Shown: positions 1 to 13,311, counted from the stretch's first letter. The stretch is DNA of 64,000 bases from Amoebidium appalachense (GCA_963693365.1 CAVNZM010000007.1:6324001-6388000), one strand, 5' to 3'. A program made the numbers and translations. Notes: generated by a model not told the origin, from the sequence alone.

Positions 1-188
1 GTACCGTGTTCCGCATTCAAACCCCCTCCCCCCTTCCTCCCGTCGACCTCTTTGTCTTCTACCACTCCTACTCCCACAACCCATCTGTTATTTACTTATC
101 AGTGTGCTATACCTTATCCTTTCACCTTATCCTTACTCATTCATTATTCGCATCACCAGCTTAAAGGGTCAACCACACCATCACGCAG

Positions 189-656
189 GTGCGTTTATGA
201 ACTTCACCCACAATCCTTCGGAGGAGGTAGCCAAGAAACTCAACGGGCACTGTGCTGAATACCACAACATCAGATGCGCACAGCACCCGTTTCGTCTGTG
301 CATTGAGGGGGTGCCCATTCCTGTAAACGATGCGGGCGCCATGTTCGTGGCTGACAAATTGCGCAAAACGAACAAGACGCATCATTGGGATGGGATTATC
401 CACCTGGGGCTGGAGGACTATGCGCGGGGTTTGAAACTAGAGGTGGGTGGAAATTTTAAAGGTGAAAATAACAATGTGCACATCTGTTTACAACAGCTTC
501 TGAGTCTGTTGTTGGTTGTTGATGCCTAGGAACCTTAGAAAATGGTCGTGCTTTATTCCCCCTTTGGTTTTTTCCGGGGGACATGGTGCTGGTGGTGGTT
601 TTGTTTGGGTTTGTGTTTCTTTTTCCCTTGTTTTTTATTTATTTATTTTTTTTTAT

Positions 657-700
<44 letters not shown>

Positions 701-950
701 CTTTTGCATGGGTGGATTATTTTTCAAACGAATGGGTTGGTGGATGAGAGTGGGTTGGGGGAGGAGAGGGAAGAAAGGGAGATGTAGTGCAATGAAACGG
801 GGCCGGTAAGAAGGGGCTGATAGAGGAGGGCGGGGCCGGGGGGGGGGGGGAAGGGGGGGGGAGGGGGGGGGACGAGGAAGGTGAGGGGGGGGGGGGGGAG
901 GGGGGGGGAGATGGTGTGCAGTGTGAATACTCCTCTCCTGCGATCGCGCG

Positions 951-993
<43 letters not shown>

Positions 994-1268
994 CCTCCTC
1001 CAAAAAAGCTTATCGTCAGGTATAATTGTTGAAATCGATATCAAGTGGTATTGGTTTCTCCGCCATTAAATATCGTTTATGTATTTGGTTGTGTGGGGTC
1101 ACAGACGGTAGCTGCAAACGTGAAAGCCGTGGCTGGTGGCCAACTTGTTCCCGGCAAGATTGAAGTGCTCCCTACTACCGCTGACCTGTCCTGGTGAGTG
1201 CTTAGGTGGGGATTTTCATTTTTTTATTTATTTTTTTTTAAGGGGGTGTGGGGGGGGTTGGTAGTTGA

Positions 1269-1303
<35 letters not shown>

Positions 1304-1670
1304 GTAGGTGGTGGTGGATTTGGGGGGGGGGGGGGGAGGGGGAGGGAGGGGATTTTCGTGTGTGTACACGAGCCCGCGACTGTACCTTGCGACCGATGAT
1401 GGCTAAATCATTTTATTTATGCATTCTTTGTTTCATTTTTTTTTTTGAAAATTATGGGGGGGTCCAATTTCGAAAAGTGATTTGTGTGTATCGCACGCGC
1501 CCGCACCAATGTATCTAGCGACTTAGATGTGGGCTTTCTATTTTCTTGTAGGGCTTGTAAGGGAGAGGGTGGGAAGAGGGTTTTTATTTTTTAATTATTT
1601 TTTATTTTTTTTATTTTTTTTTGGGGGGGGGGGGGGGGGGGGGGGGGATTGAGGAGTCGGTAGTGGGTGT

Positions 1671-1702
<32 letters not shown>

Positions 1703-1762
1703 TTGTTGTTGTTGTTGTTGTGGTGTGCTGGTGGGAGGGATTGGAAGGGGCGGGGCGGGCGG

Positions 1763-1803
<41 letters not shown>

Positions 1804-1855
1804 CTGAGGTTGTCAAGCATAATTGGTCCCACAGGGGAAGCAACCTCAGAACCCC

Positions 1856-1913
<58 letters not shown>

Positions 1914-3739
1914 ACCTGTAAGTGATAATAAGCGTGTAACCCTAGATACATCCCATTTCTCTCACTGTCCCTCCATCTCTGTGTGTTCGAGCATATTGGG
2001 ATACTGTTTTTTATTCCACATCATTTCTCGTTGTGTATCGATAGTTTCGTGTGGCTAACAGTCACGTGACTTGCAGCATGCTGGTGAGTGAGATGGTGAG
2101 CACTGTGCTTGCCGATGTGATTGGTCAGAATGCAGCCAATGAAATGATCGATGAGAGCTGGAGCAGAGATGCAGGCACATACTACTGCAACGAGGTATGT
2201 AGCCCCCCCCCCCCCCAAAAAAAACCCTCCCCCCCCCTCCCCCCCCCCCCCCCCCTCCCCCGGCCACACCCCCTCCCCTAACCCCTACTGCCCTCCCCAC
2301 CCCCTCTCCCAAGGCTCCCATTTCCATCTGACCTTAGACACACACTACCCATACGCTCTCACTTTTGCCAAAGAAACAAAAAGAACAAGGGAGGGGTGGG
2401 GGGGACGGAGAAAGGGAGCGGGAGAGGGGGGGGAGGGGGGGGGGGGGGGGGGGGGGAGGTCGGCCCATACCATGCTTTCCTTTCACGCTGCCGGTCAAGT
2501 ATGGCCACATGCACAAGGGGTGTAATATTGAACAAAGTCTACACTTCCACCCCACAATGCAGCCATGTAAAATACATCACGAGCATATTTGCAAATCATG
2601 AGGCATACAGATTTGCACATGAGCACTACACAACCACGAAACCTATGCAACCACATGCCTTTCCCTCCCCCCCCCTCCCCCCCCCCCCCTCCCGGAGGGC
2701 CCCTCTCATATATGTACACACATGTCACTGATGAGATCTGATTTGCCGATATTGTGGATGTACCGGACTCTTCCTGGGATACACTGATCTTGCTGCTCCA
2801 CACCCACGTACATACACCCCCAAACGGTCACACGATGTCTTTGTGTAATCCCCCCCCCCCCCCCCCCCCTCCCTCCCCCCCCTTCCCCCCCATTTCCTCC
2901 TCCTCCTCCCTCCTTTTTCACTGTCCCGGCCGAGGCCTTCGGCCCCGTTATGCCATTTACTACTTTTATAATTTCCTCCCTCTCGCGATCGATATGTGCA
3001 TGTTTTAAAAAAAACGACGATGCCGTCTTCCCTTTCATTCCCAATTTTATTTGGTTCGTTGCCTTTCCTTTGCTTCTGTGCGTGTGCTTTGTTGTGTGTG
3101 TGCCTGTGCGTGTGCCTAGGCACGTGCGCGTGTTTGCTCGTTGCTTATTCTTGGTGGCTTGCTTGTGTGTTTGTTTTTTGGCCGATGCGATTTTTTCAAA
3201 TTCATTCTTCTGCATCGTGTGTACTGATGGGGCAGCCACTCCGTGGATTTGGGTTTATCCGAGAAAGAGTTCCCGCTTTCCCATCGCACTGCACAAGATA
3301 TTGTGCATTTTATTGGTATGTGAGCTGACCACCCAAAGCCCTCAATACGGCGGGCATCCTGCGAGTTGCGAGACATCAAGGCGTTTGATTGTGGGATGGA
3401 AAATATTGTCAAATTCACCATGGTGCACGATACCAAGTAATAATATGCTTTCAAACCCGAAGTCTTCGTCCTTTAAGCGTCAAACACATGCTGAACCATT
3501 TCAAAGATTCCACATATCATTAAACACTCTCTGTACCATTTCAGGTCTATTTCCGAACGCTGCACGCTGTGAGGCTGGGAGCCATCCACCCGCCCCGTTC
3601 ACCCGGGCTGGTCCCCGTCCTGTTTGTGCATCTGCCAAACACCACCACCGTGCCCTTCGCTGACTCGGCCCGCCTGGTGGCTCTGGTGGCCGCACATCTG
3701 GTTGCTGGTAACGCACACCTGCACCGTAACACGGATTAA
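189..3739 (+). CDS. Pyroglutamyl-peptidase I (peptidase C15), 5'-partial, exons 189-442, 1105-1193, 2062-2194, 3545-3739
   Basis: Cytosolic cysteine peptidase that removes N-terminal pyroglutamate. Four exons join in frame with GT-AG introns. The first visible exon opens mid-codon after an AG and reads GAFMNFTHNPSEE, the stretch that follows the TGFGPF start of the family, so at least one upstream exon is off-window. The catalytic triad can be assigned by family pattern. Glu is the last codon of the first visible exon (440-442, in KLETVAAN), Cys lies in RDAGTYYCNE in the third, and His lies in LFVHLPN in the last. Exon 3 has two in-frame acceptors (2062 or 2077), which differ by five codons. 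The spacing from Cys to His is 31 residues, longer than in bacterial homologues because of a Pro/Arg-rich insert. The stop is TAA at 3737-3739. Introns 1-3 are packed with poly-G, poly-C and C-A tracts. The family call is firm; the start is missing. Confidence 0.9.
443..1104 (+). other. Intron 1 of the C15 peptidase gene, homopolymer-filled
   Basis: Donor GTGGGT and acceptor ACAG. It contains T-then-G runs at about 648-702, G-rich DNA at 838-910 and a poly-C run at about 951-991. No coding sequence is visible. Confidence 0.8.
1194..2061 (+). other. Intron 2 of the C15 peptidase gene with T-G and C-A composite tracts
   Basis: Donor GTGAGT. It carries poly-G at about 1270-1300, T-then-G at about 1612-1647, a poly-T/(GTT)n stretch at 1671-1720, poly-G at about 1764-1802 and a C-then-A run at about 1852-1912. 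No exon-like sequence is seen. Confidence 0.8.
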
Positions 3740-4205
3740 AATTCTGGTGTTTTAATTCAAAACTTAAACAGCAGCCACATACGCAAGGGATCAGTGTGAG
3801 ACATGCATATTGTACAAACAGGCAGGTTAAAGCAGTAAGGATACTAGTCCTGGTAGGCTACGCTTAAAGTTTCGGATCTAACCGAAGTTCCTCTCACTCT
3901 GATAGTTGTGATGCTTAAAAGCTGACGAACACCGGCTCTGTATCTTTATTATTATTTTTTTGTCACGTACAAAAGGGTACCAACATCTCGCTTTCCTTGA
4001 GTTGCTGTAAACGGAGCTCGATCGAATCCATCACCTCATAGGCCTTACTTAGCTGCCCCCCCCCCCCCCCCCCCCCCCATCTCTCTCTCTCTCTCACTCT
4101 CTTAAAGGACCATGGCATCGAGTTTTGGAGTTTATTAGCAGTACTGTGGTGCACTGGGCTGACCATTAAAGGAATTTGACAAGATGCTTGCATGAGTTTA
4201 CGTCA
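2900..4205 (+). repeat. Tandem array unit 1 (contains the last exon of the C15 peptidase gene)
   Basis: Module that recurs downstream. Landmarks are the GTGCGTGTGCTTTGTTGTG stretch near 3080, TTCATTCTTCTGCATCGTGT near 3200, a TGACCACCCAAAG block near 3328 and TTTGATTGTGGGAT near 3388. After the exon come a GGATACTAGTCCTGGTAGGCTA block (3839-3860) and GTCACGTAC near 3961. All reappear in order about 1 kb later. The functional terminal exon 3545-3739 and its acceptor lie inside this unit. Boundaries are approximate. Confidence 0.7.
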
Positions 4206-5515
4206 TGGCCGGCATGATTTCAAAGTCATTCTTCTGCATCGTGTATGGGGCGGCCAATCTGTGGACCGAGTTTGTTCAAATGGCAAAGTAGGCCACTACT
4301 TGGTGGTTGAACTGTTTGATGTGCATTTTCATTGCAAGTGCGCATGGGCTGGCCACCCGAAGCTGAAGCGGATATTCTGTCACAAATGTTAGAAGGCTAC
4401 CAACCGTCTTGATTGTGGGATAAAAATCTTGTCGAGTTCCTTTAATGGTCAGCCAAGTGCACCGTACTACTGCTAATAAACTGCAAAACTCGATCGCGAT
4501 GCCATGGTCCTTTAAGTACGAAACACATACGGTATCATCTCAAAGATTCCCCTTGGGAGTCATCCACTCGCGCCGCCCCTCGCCCGGGCTGGTCCCCGTC
4601 CTGTTTGTGCATCTCCCAAACGCCACCACCGTGCCCCTCGCTGACTCGGCCCGCCTGGTGGCTCTGGTGGCCGCACATCTGTTTGTTGGCAGCGCACACC
4701 TGCACACGGACTAAAACTTTTAAAAAAATAATCCTATAACTCAGCAGCCCACACGATCAGTGCACGTGGAAGACACCTGGATCATATGAGCAGACAGGCC
4801 GGAGCAGCAAGGATACTAGCCCTGGTAGGCTAAGCTTAAACTTTTCTGTTTTAATGACTTTTCTCGCACTCCGACAAAATGTCACTGAATGCTTGAAAGG
4901 GGAAGAACACCAGCGCTAGCTATGTATCTATGTGATTTTCGGTCACGTACAACTCCGGGGTACCAACAAAGTCCCCCGGACCCCCCCCCTCCTCCTCCCC
5001 CTCCCCCTCCCCCCACAAGCACACACACAATGGTCCCCAAATTTAAAACTATTCCTCGTCCCTCTTTTGATCACTTTCTTGGTAATGCCGGTATCAATCC
5101 CACAATACATGTCATGCCGTCCTCCACTCACTCCCCCTCCCCCCCCCCCCCCCCCCCTGTTTCCCCCTCCCCCCCCTTTTTTTTTTTCAAAGCCCAAATT
5201 TGTCGTCCCCTTTTACTTCTCACTACTTTTTCCTGCCTGCCAATATGTGCAAAAAGGAGCAGCTTTTCTCTGCCGTACAATCCAGATTGAACTTTAAAAC
5301 GAAAGGTTTGCACCGTGGGGACCGGACGACCCCGCTAACGTTCCTTCATAGCAGGACGATGATGCCGTCCCCCCTTACATCACTCATTTTTTTTTGCTTC
5401 GTGACTGTGATCCGGACCATTCCCTTCTTTCTGCGTGTATGCTTTGTTGTGCGTGTGCGTGTGTGTGCGTGTTGCTTATTCTTGGTGGCTCTATGTGTTT
5501 GTATCATGGCCACGT
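4206..5515 (+). repeat. Tandem array unit 2 with truncated exon copy
   Basis: Repeats the unit 1 landmarks in the same order: TTCATTCTTCTGCATCGTGT near 4225, GGCCACCCGAAG near 4350, TTGATTGTGGGAT near 4411, the exon copy at 4551-4714, GGATACTAGCCCTGGTAGGCTA near 4810 and GTCACGTAC near 4942. Divergence is substantial, so the duplication is not recent. Poly-C and CT-rich insertions follow at 4980-5190. Confidence 0.7.
4551..4714 (+). pseudogene. Truncated duplicate of the terminal C15 peptidase exon
   Basis: From GGAGTCATCCAC on it matches the real last exon (3545-3739) with scattered, mostly synonymous differences. It still encodes the His-containing LFVHLPN segment and ends at an equivalent TAA (4712-4714). 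The start of the exon, including the acceptor AG and the YFRTLHAVR codons, is deleted: the sequence jumps from CAAAGATTCC straight to the later part. With no acceptor in the equivalent position it is most simply a dead exon copy. An alternative upstream AG cannot be excluded. Confidence 0.75.
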
Positions 5516-5770
5516 GGTGTTTCCAAAATGATTCTTCTGCATCGTGTATGGGGCAGCCAGTCCGTGGACTTACAAGATAAAGCGCCTGCACAACGTATGG
5601 TGCATTTTCATGATGCCATGTGTCACAGTAGCGCGGCCACCCGAAGCTCCAAATACCGGGGACATATTAATTGAGTGTAAAAAAACTTGTCGAAACATTT
5701 TTGTGACGGACGGTTAAAACAACTATTGTTTTACAGCCTGAGGCCTGCATAAGGGCTACAGGTAGCTGTA
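5516..5770 (+). repeat. Tandem array unit 3, partial
   Basis: Starts with the same ATTCTTCTGCATCGTGTATG landmark (about 5530) and has the GCGGCCACCCGAAGC block at about 5632. It diverges before the position of the exon, and no exon copy is present. Confidence 0.6.
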
Positions 5771-5778
5771 CTATGCTT

Positions 5779-5820
<42 letters not shown>

Positions 5821-5899
5821 CCCCACCCCCCCCCCCCGACCCTACTCTCCCGGCCTCCCTCCCCCCACCACCAAACACCACCACCTCCAGCCCCCCTGC

Positions 5900-6759
5900 C
5901 CCGCCGAAACTTTGGAAAATGACAGCGGCCCGCGCGGTATCTGTATAGATTCCTTGCCCTTTCTTCCTCCTCTTCTTCTAATTTTTCTTTGGTTTGTGTG
6001 TCAGAGTCACGATGCGTGTGGGCGCGCGTGGGCATTCGTTGCCACGGTGGCGCACGGTGGTAGTACCCCTTGTGTATACATCATACGACTGAGTCTCTTT
6101 AACCAATGCATTTTGCCTTTTCTTGGCGGCGTGACTTCGTTGTTTGTGCCATTTTTAATTTGAACCTTCAAGTTAATAATAATATATTAAGATAGTATTC
6201 TGTACCACTGCCCTTTTGATAGTGGTGCCCGGGGCCCAAAATTATGATACTTACTGGTTTGTATCCGGATCAGTGTACATATATCAAATTTATCCTTCAA
6301 TGATGCTTGTTAAGTTTCGTGTATAGAGAAGGGCAGCCAAGAATTCGTCAATGTGAGTGACCGCCACTGCACAACATACTGTGCATACCATGGCTTGTGG
6401 GTTGGCCACCCAAAAATCAGTGATACATCGGGTACTCTTTGGGCTTTCAACGTGACTAGGCATTTGATTGTGGGAGGAAAATCTTGTTAAAGACTGTAAA
6501 AGGGGAAGGGAGCTCGAGAGCTCGAAGGGTCCCGGAAAAGACTTAAGGTACACACTTCGTGTTAAAATTTTGCGTTTTGGGCAAAGGGCCTTTGTAACAG
6601 GTGGTTGCAAGGTCACATTGTCAAGGTACCGACACACTATGTACTCCTATCATAGGCAACAAGCTTACAGTAGCTGCCCCCCCTCCCCCCTCCCCCCCCC
6701 CCCCCCCCCCCCCCCTCCACCCCCCCCCCCCCCCCCCCCCCTCACTCTCCCCTCCCCCC

Positions 6760-6800
<41 letters not shown>

Positions 6801-6966
6801 ATGGCATTTCCAACCGACCATGATCTTCTTTATTCTGTACAATGCACACTGAAAGGATAATAGGAAGAAAGTACTCAGAAAAAGGAGGAATTTTCGGTTT
6901 TCCGTACCTGGTGGTAACATGTGCCGCAACTCAGCAACTCCCTAGGCCCCCTCCCCCCTTCCCCTT

Positions 6967-6999
<33 letters not shown>

Positions 7000-7560
7000 A
7001 CTGTCAGCCCTCTCCGGAAAACGACCCCCCTCCCCCCGGCACTTCAGGTTCTTATCTCCCTCCTTCGGCCCAGTGAACTGGTGCACGTGTGGCAGATATT
7101 ATACTCCTATTTACGTAAAATTGGCACTTGTGTATGGTCCAGGAGCCGCGGCGTATAATCACTTGAATATTCATGCACTGCGGCAAGAATTGGGGGAGGC
7201 AAAAGTCCCCAAGTCAGAGAGACTAAAACACAAAAGGGACGATGGTGGTCATTTTTTTTGGCAAGATCCGCATGGTATTCGAACGGCTCCCGTTTTACCT
7301 GCACCGTGATGGTTGAAACAAATAATGAAGTAGGCCAGAGGCCTATTGAGGTTACAGGTATGTAGCATAAGGCTTTTGTCCCCCCCCCCCCCCTCCCCCC
7401 CCCCCCCTCTCCCCCCTCCCCCCCCCCTTCCCCCCCTCCTCTCCCCTCCCCCAAAAGGCCCACAGTTACTCCTTTCCCCCTCCTGCCCCCCCCCCCCCCC
7501 CCTCCCCCTCCGGAGGCCGGAAAATAAGATAATTGAGAGCGACCTTCCTTATCGACCTTC
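5900..7560 (+). repeat. Tandem array unit 4
   Basis: Module order, shared with later units: an AATGACAGCG block, TATCTGTATAGAT (5938), GTTGCCACGGTGGCGCACGG, CCAATGCATTTTGCC (about 6103), GTTTGTATCCGGATC (about 6257), GGCTTGTGGGTTGGCCACCC (about 6392), CATTTGATTGTGGGA (about 6464), poly-C, then AAGAATTGGGGGAGGCAAAAG (7185-7205) and GGTTACAGGTATGTAGC (about 7350). Contains only low-complexity open frames. Confidence 0.65.
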
Positions 7561-7579
7561 CTTATAAATAAGGCCGCAA

Positions 7580-8613
7580 CCCCTATTTGTGGACGACTAT
7601 ACTGGAGGATGGTATCTGCATATATCGCCGCTGAGTTTGTGATTCTCGGAGTCTCCCTTTCTTCCTCTTCTTTTTTCTTTCGTGCTTGTATATGTCCGTG
7701 TGTTGTGCGTGTGGGTGCGTGTGGTCAGGCGTGGAAACGGTGGCACACAGTGGTGGTAACCGCTATGAATACATCATATGGTATCTGTCACAGCAAACGT
7801 TTGTGCATAAAGTACATATGATGTGACCAAACACTGTACGGTACGGGTGGAGGACGAGAAATGGGGCCGCCCTACATAGGTTGATGTATAAGTATGCGGG
7901 ATCCGATCGAACAGGCCGACCCGACCCAATTTTGGTTTTGTGATTCATTCAGGTTTATAGTAATAAATAGTAAGTTTAAAAGCAGAACCACTGCCAGGCA
8001 GCCTTTCTAGTTGTAGGTACCTGCCCCAACATACAAATACATGTTTGTTTGTATCCGGATCGATGTCTAAGTATTTCGAAGTCATTCCTCAAACCCAAGG
8101 CTGCTTAAGTTTCGTGTGATAGTAGGACGGCCAAATGATAGAGGCCGGTTTGCACAACGAATTGTGCACGTATTGGCTTGTGGGCTGGCCGCCAAGATTC
8201 AGTGAGGAATTGGGTACTCTTAGGGAATGGCAAGGTCACTAGGCATTCGATTGTGGGATGAAAATCGGACCCCTCCCCCCCCTCCCCCCCCCCCCCCCCC
8301 CCCCCCCCCAATGATAATCATTAACCCCCCCACCCCCCCCACCACCCCCCCCCCCCAGCCCCTTCACTTGTGGTGGACCAGGTGAGCCTTTGAACAAATT
8401 GCCAGCATTCGGAATCCATCACTTTTGAGTGTCCCATTATGAATTTCAAAGGGGGATGGAGAGCTGGAGGAGAAAGGACTTAACACACTTCGTATAAACT
8501 TTTACATTTTGGGAATGCTAGGGCCTGCGTAACAGGCGGTGGCACAACTTTGTCAAGGTGTTGACTCACTATGTACTCCAGATCCCGGCAAAACAAGAAT
8601 ACGGTAACTGTAC

Positions 8614-8657
<44 letters not shown>

Positions 8658-8663
8658 AAAAAG

Positions 8664-8702
<39 letters not shown>

Positions 8703-10050
8703 CCCCCGTCACCCCCCAGTCCTGCGTCCTTCTCCGAAGCATTTCCAACCACTCGGTCGTGCTAACTGAAAGCAAAATAGAAAGAAAGGAGGAGAAACAG
8801 GGCAACGAAAAAAAGAACACATGGAGTGAGTACTGAGACTCTCACTGAGGCCTCAGAGTTGCTAAAGTTAGCATCATAAAAAATGGAGGGGGGTTTCCCC
8901 GAAATGGGGATAAAATATCTATCAAAGGCTCTGCCCCAACTGTTATCTATTATGGCGTACTTATGTTTTTGAGGCAATCTAAACGCCAGATGTGATATTT
9001 GATACTTATCGACATAAACGTGAGTAGATGTTCTCCAAGCTATCAACTGCTTTTAAATGTTCAGCAGTATCACAACATAGAAAAGATGGTGCACGTGCGA
9101 CCCTCCTCATCTACCATGTGTAACTTGGAGCCAACGCAAAGCCCTTTGGTATTTGGCATCACGCACAACGGTTGAGCGTGTCACACCCAGGCATCAAGAT
9201 TTTAAAGATCCCCGTTCAGTGATATATTCTTTGTAAAGTTCGCTTTTAGCAGCTATCACTTTTGCAAATATAATAAAAATACTGTGACAATCCCTTACAT
9301 TATGTAGGTGTGCTACAAAACAATACCGTACCTGTAGGCAGTGTGCCGTGACTCCCTAGACCCCCCCCCCCCCCGCCCCTTCTCTCCCCCCGGGCGGGCG
9401 CCACGGATTGTCAGCCTTCGTTCAGAATTACCCCCTCCTCCCCCCCCCCCCCCCCCCCCCCCCATCTCTCCCTCCCTCGGCCCACATGCAGAGTGCACGT
9501 GTCTGCCCTTTTTTTTGGCATATCATACTTCTAATATTCAGCACCTGCATCATTGTGCATGGAGCATGCGTATGAATGCATGGCAAGAATTGGGGGAGAT
9601 CTAGAGCAAAAAGCCCCAGTCCACTGAGAGCCTAACGCACAAAGGGGCACAGTGGTGGTCACTTCAGTAGGCCCGTACGGAATTTCTGTGTGGAAGGCAG
9701 CTCAGCTCACGTTATACGTGCACGGACTGGTTAATATCGAAGTAGAACAAAGACCAACAAGGGTTACTGTAACAGGTAGCTCGGTAGTACTACTGTCCCT
9801 CCCCCACGGCGCCCTCCCCCCCCCTCCCCCCCCCCCCCCCCCCCCCCCCCCTTTCCTCCCTCTCCCCGAAGGCCCTCTTCAACCCCTCCTCCCCCAGGCA
9901 AACTTTCACCCCCTCCCCCTCCCCCCCCCCCTCCCCCCTCCCGCGTTCCCCACCTATGCCCCCCCCCCCATTCCCCCCTCCCCCGTCCCCCCCCCAGGCC
10001 TCCCTCCCCGCCCTCCCTTTCCCCCTCCCGGCGCCCTGTCCTGCCCAAAA
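7580..10050 (+). repeat. Tandem array unit 5
   Basis: Repeats TATCTGCATATATCGCCGCTG (about 7611), GTGACCAAACACTG, TTGTATCCGGATCG (about 8049), GGCTTGTGGGCTGGCCGCC (about 8174), CATTCGATTGTGGGATGAAA (about 8246), CAAGAATTGGGGGAGA (about 9584) and GTAACAGGTAGC. It is the longest unit; an extra non-repeat stretch at about 8830-9340 accounts for the length. Poly-C, C-A and CT tracts sit at 8274-8310, 8618-8707 and 9787-10030. Confidence 0.65.
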
Positions 10051-10059
10051 AGAAGAAAA

Positions 10060-11234
10060 TGACAGCAGAAGGCTTCCTTGCTGCCGAAACCCCAATTTGA
10101 GGGGATTATAATGGCGCTGAACGGTATCTGTATATATCACCGCTAATTTTGTGGTTACTAAATTCCTGTTCACTTCCTCTTCTTCTTCTTCTTCTTCTTT
10201 TTTGTGCGTGCATGTACGTTTGTTGTGCTTGTAGGCCACGTTGAGCATAAGTCGTCAAGATGGCGAGCGGTGGTGGTAACCGTTGTGTATACATGTGTTG
10301 TGTGTCCCGCGGCATTGTTTGTGCATGCAGTACTTGTACATGTGACCAAACAGTACGGGTGGGGGAGGAGAAATAATGTTGCCCTACAGTAGGTTGATGT
10401 AGCTAGATTAAGTCTCTTTTATCAATTCATTTTGCCGTTTAAATGTTTTGGCGGCTTGAAGTTGTTCGAGCAAGTATTGCTTTAAACCCTCTTAAGCTAA
10501 AATAATAATAATAGTTAAGCACCACTGCCATTCATTCATTATTATGCACCGTCCCCAAGATGCCTGTACATATTCGTTTATATCCGGGTCGGTATCATAG
10601 TATTTCAAGAATGTTTGACGAATAATCCAGGGCTGCTTCAGCTGCGTGTTTAGAGTGGGCGGCCAGTTCCTGCACCGATCTCGTGCTGCACAAAATATTG
10701 TGCATATGGCATTGCTTGTGGGCCAGGCCCCAGTGCAGTGATACATCGGGCAGTCTGGGATGCAAGGTTACTATGGATTTGATTGTGGTACTGATTTGCC
10801 AAATCTATACGGTATGCCATTGCTGTTACCTGAACCATAACATTAGGGATGAATGGTTTTGAAACGGAGAGGGGGATGAAAATAAATTTAATTTTTAAGA
10901 AAAGGAAGGGGAGGGGAGGGGAGGGGATCAATCCCCCTTTTTGAACAGCATGCCGGTTGGACAGGCTGCCGGCCGGAGGGAGGCTACCCACCCACCCCTC
11001 CAGCTAGCAGGGGGAAGGGGGAGGGGGGGGGGGGGGGGGGGGGAGGGGAGGACCCTACACCCACAGTGGTAGCTTTGGTAGGCCCGTACGCATACGGCAT
11101 ATCAGTGAATAGCTCCTGTGTTAAAGTGCATAGATTGGTAAAAAAAGATTCTGAAGTATTGCTAGAGGCCTACTAGGGTTACAGGTACAGTAGCTTTACT
11201 ATGCTTTGTCCCCCCCCTCCCCCCCTCCCCCCCC

Positions 11235-11265
<31 letters not shown>

Positions 11266-11295
11266 TGCCCCCTGCCCCGCCAAAAAAAATAAGAA
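10060..11295 (+). repeat. Tandem array unit 6
   Basis: Repeats GTATCTGTATATATCACCGC (10126-10145), GTGACCAAACAGTACGGGTG (10343-10362), TCAATTCATTTTGCCGTTT (about 10423), TTTATATCCGGGTCGGTATC (about 10579), GCTTGTGGGCCAGGCCCC, TTTGATTGTGG (about 10779) and GGGTTACAGGTACAGTAGC (about 11174). Confidence 0.65.
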
Positions 11296-11670
11296 AGTAA
11301 CAACGATCTTCCTTAATGCCACAACCCCAATATTGGGGGGATTTTAATGGCGGACCGTACCTGTATATATCACTGCAGCTGATCATGTGATCATTACCCT
11401 TTCTTCTTCTCCTCTTTTTTCGTGTGTGCCCGTGTGTTGTGCACGTGGGCCCGCGTGCGCATGCATGGGCACGGTCGTGCGTGCACGGTGGTTTAGTAAC
11501 TGTTGTGTTAAACTTTGTTAACGTTGTGTATCCATCATACTGTTTATGCATATAAAGAGTGGCTGAATATAAGATCATCATCGGGGTGCTTTGAAATATG
11601 GTCTATTAATCTTAAGTGTTCAGGAACCATAATCCTCCTGTTCGTAAGTTTCCCCGTCGGTGGAAGTGGT

Positions 11671-11852
<182 letters not shown>

Positions 11853-13086
11853 ACGGTGATCCTGTGCGCGTGTGCCTGTGTGCCTGTGTGCCTGTGTGAG
11901 TGTGCGTGTGTGTGTGTGGTGGTGGTGGTGGTGGGGCCGGGGGGGGGGGGGAAGGGGAGGGGGGAGGGGGGAGGGGGGGGGGAGGGGCCCGGGAGGGGGG
12001 GGGGGGGGGGGGGGGGTGGTTCTAAGAATTCACCAGAATGCGATTTGTTAGGGTCTATTATCTTTATTTTTAGAAGAAAAAATAGGGCTATTTACTACTC
12101 GGAATGTTTCAAATGATCGTTATTTCAGTCACCCTGTACATGTACATGTGACCAAACAGTGCGTGTGGATGAGGAGAAATGAGGCTGCCCCAGGTTGATG
12201 TAGACTTGTCTTTCTTTTCACCAATGCATTTTGCCATGCTTCCGGCAGCTTGAAGTTGTTTGTGGCAATTTCGTTTTTAACCGAGTCAATTTAATAGGTT
12301 ATTCAGGCTTAAATCAGCACCAATGGTTGTAGTGGGTATCGGCAATCTTTATAAACCATCATTTGTTTGTATCCGCATCGGTATCATCACCAAGGTCAGT
12401 CGGCAAAGCTGCTTATCATCATGATCAAGGTAAGCTTCGTGTGTAGAGTAGGGCGGCCAAAAACAACGGTTTCGTTTGTACAAAGTATTTTGCACGTCTT
12501 GGCTTGTGGGCTGGCCACCCAAAAATCAAAGATACATAGGGTACTCTAAAAATATGCGAGATCACTACGCACTTGATTGTGGGTTGTAACTTACTTACTT
12601 AGTCTTGTCCAGTCTTTATGCTGGTACCGTTCACCACAATGTAACGATTCTTGATTTTGAAACACTGAGGGGATAATAATAACTTTTTCTTGGTGGTTGT
12701 ACAGTGGTGCTGGTGGTGGTGGTGGAGGGGGGGGAAGGGGGGAAGGGAGGGGGGGGGGGAGGGAGGGGGGAGGGGGGGGGGGGACCACGGGGGGAGGGGG
12801 GGGGAGGGGGGAGGGGGGAGGACCCAGAGGGGGGGGGGGGAGGGAGAAGGGGGACCCACCACCCACTGTGATCAATTTGGTGGGCCCGTACCGTACAGTA
12901 TATCAGTGAAAAGCACCCGTGCACGGATGGTTAATGCAAAAATGAAAATGAGCTGCAGGCCTACTAGGGTCACTGGCAGATAGCTTTACTATGCTTTGCC
13001 CCCTCCCCCCCCCCCCCCCCCTCCCCCCCTCACCCCCTCCCCTCCCCCCCTCCTCCCCCCCACTAAAGGTGTTCCTTCTTTTCCTT

Positions 13087-13311
<225 letters not shown>

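Noticed and set aside
2950-3663. 237-residue plus-strand frame across the C15 peptidase last exon
   Set aside because: It reads the exon in the wrong frame; the correct frame gives the catalytic His segment and a matching stop.
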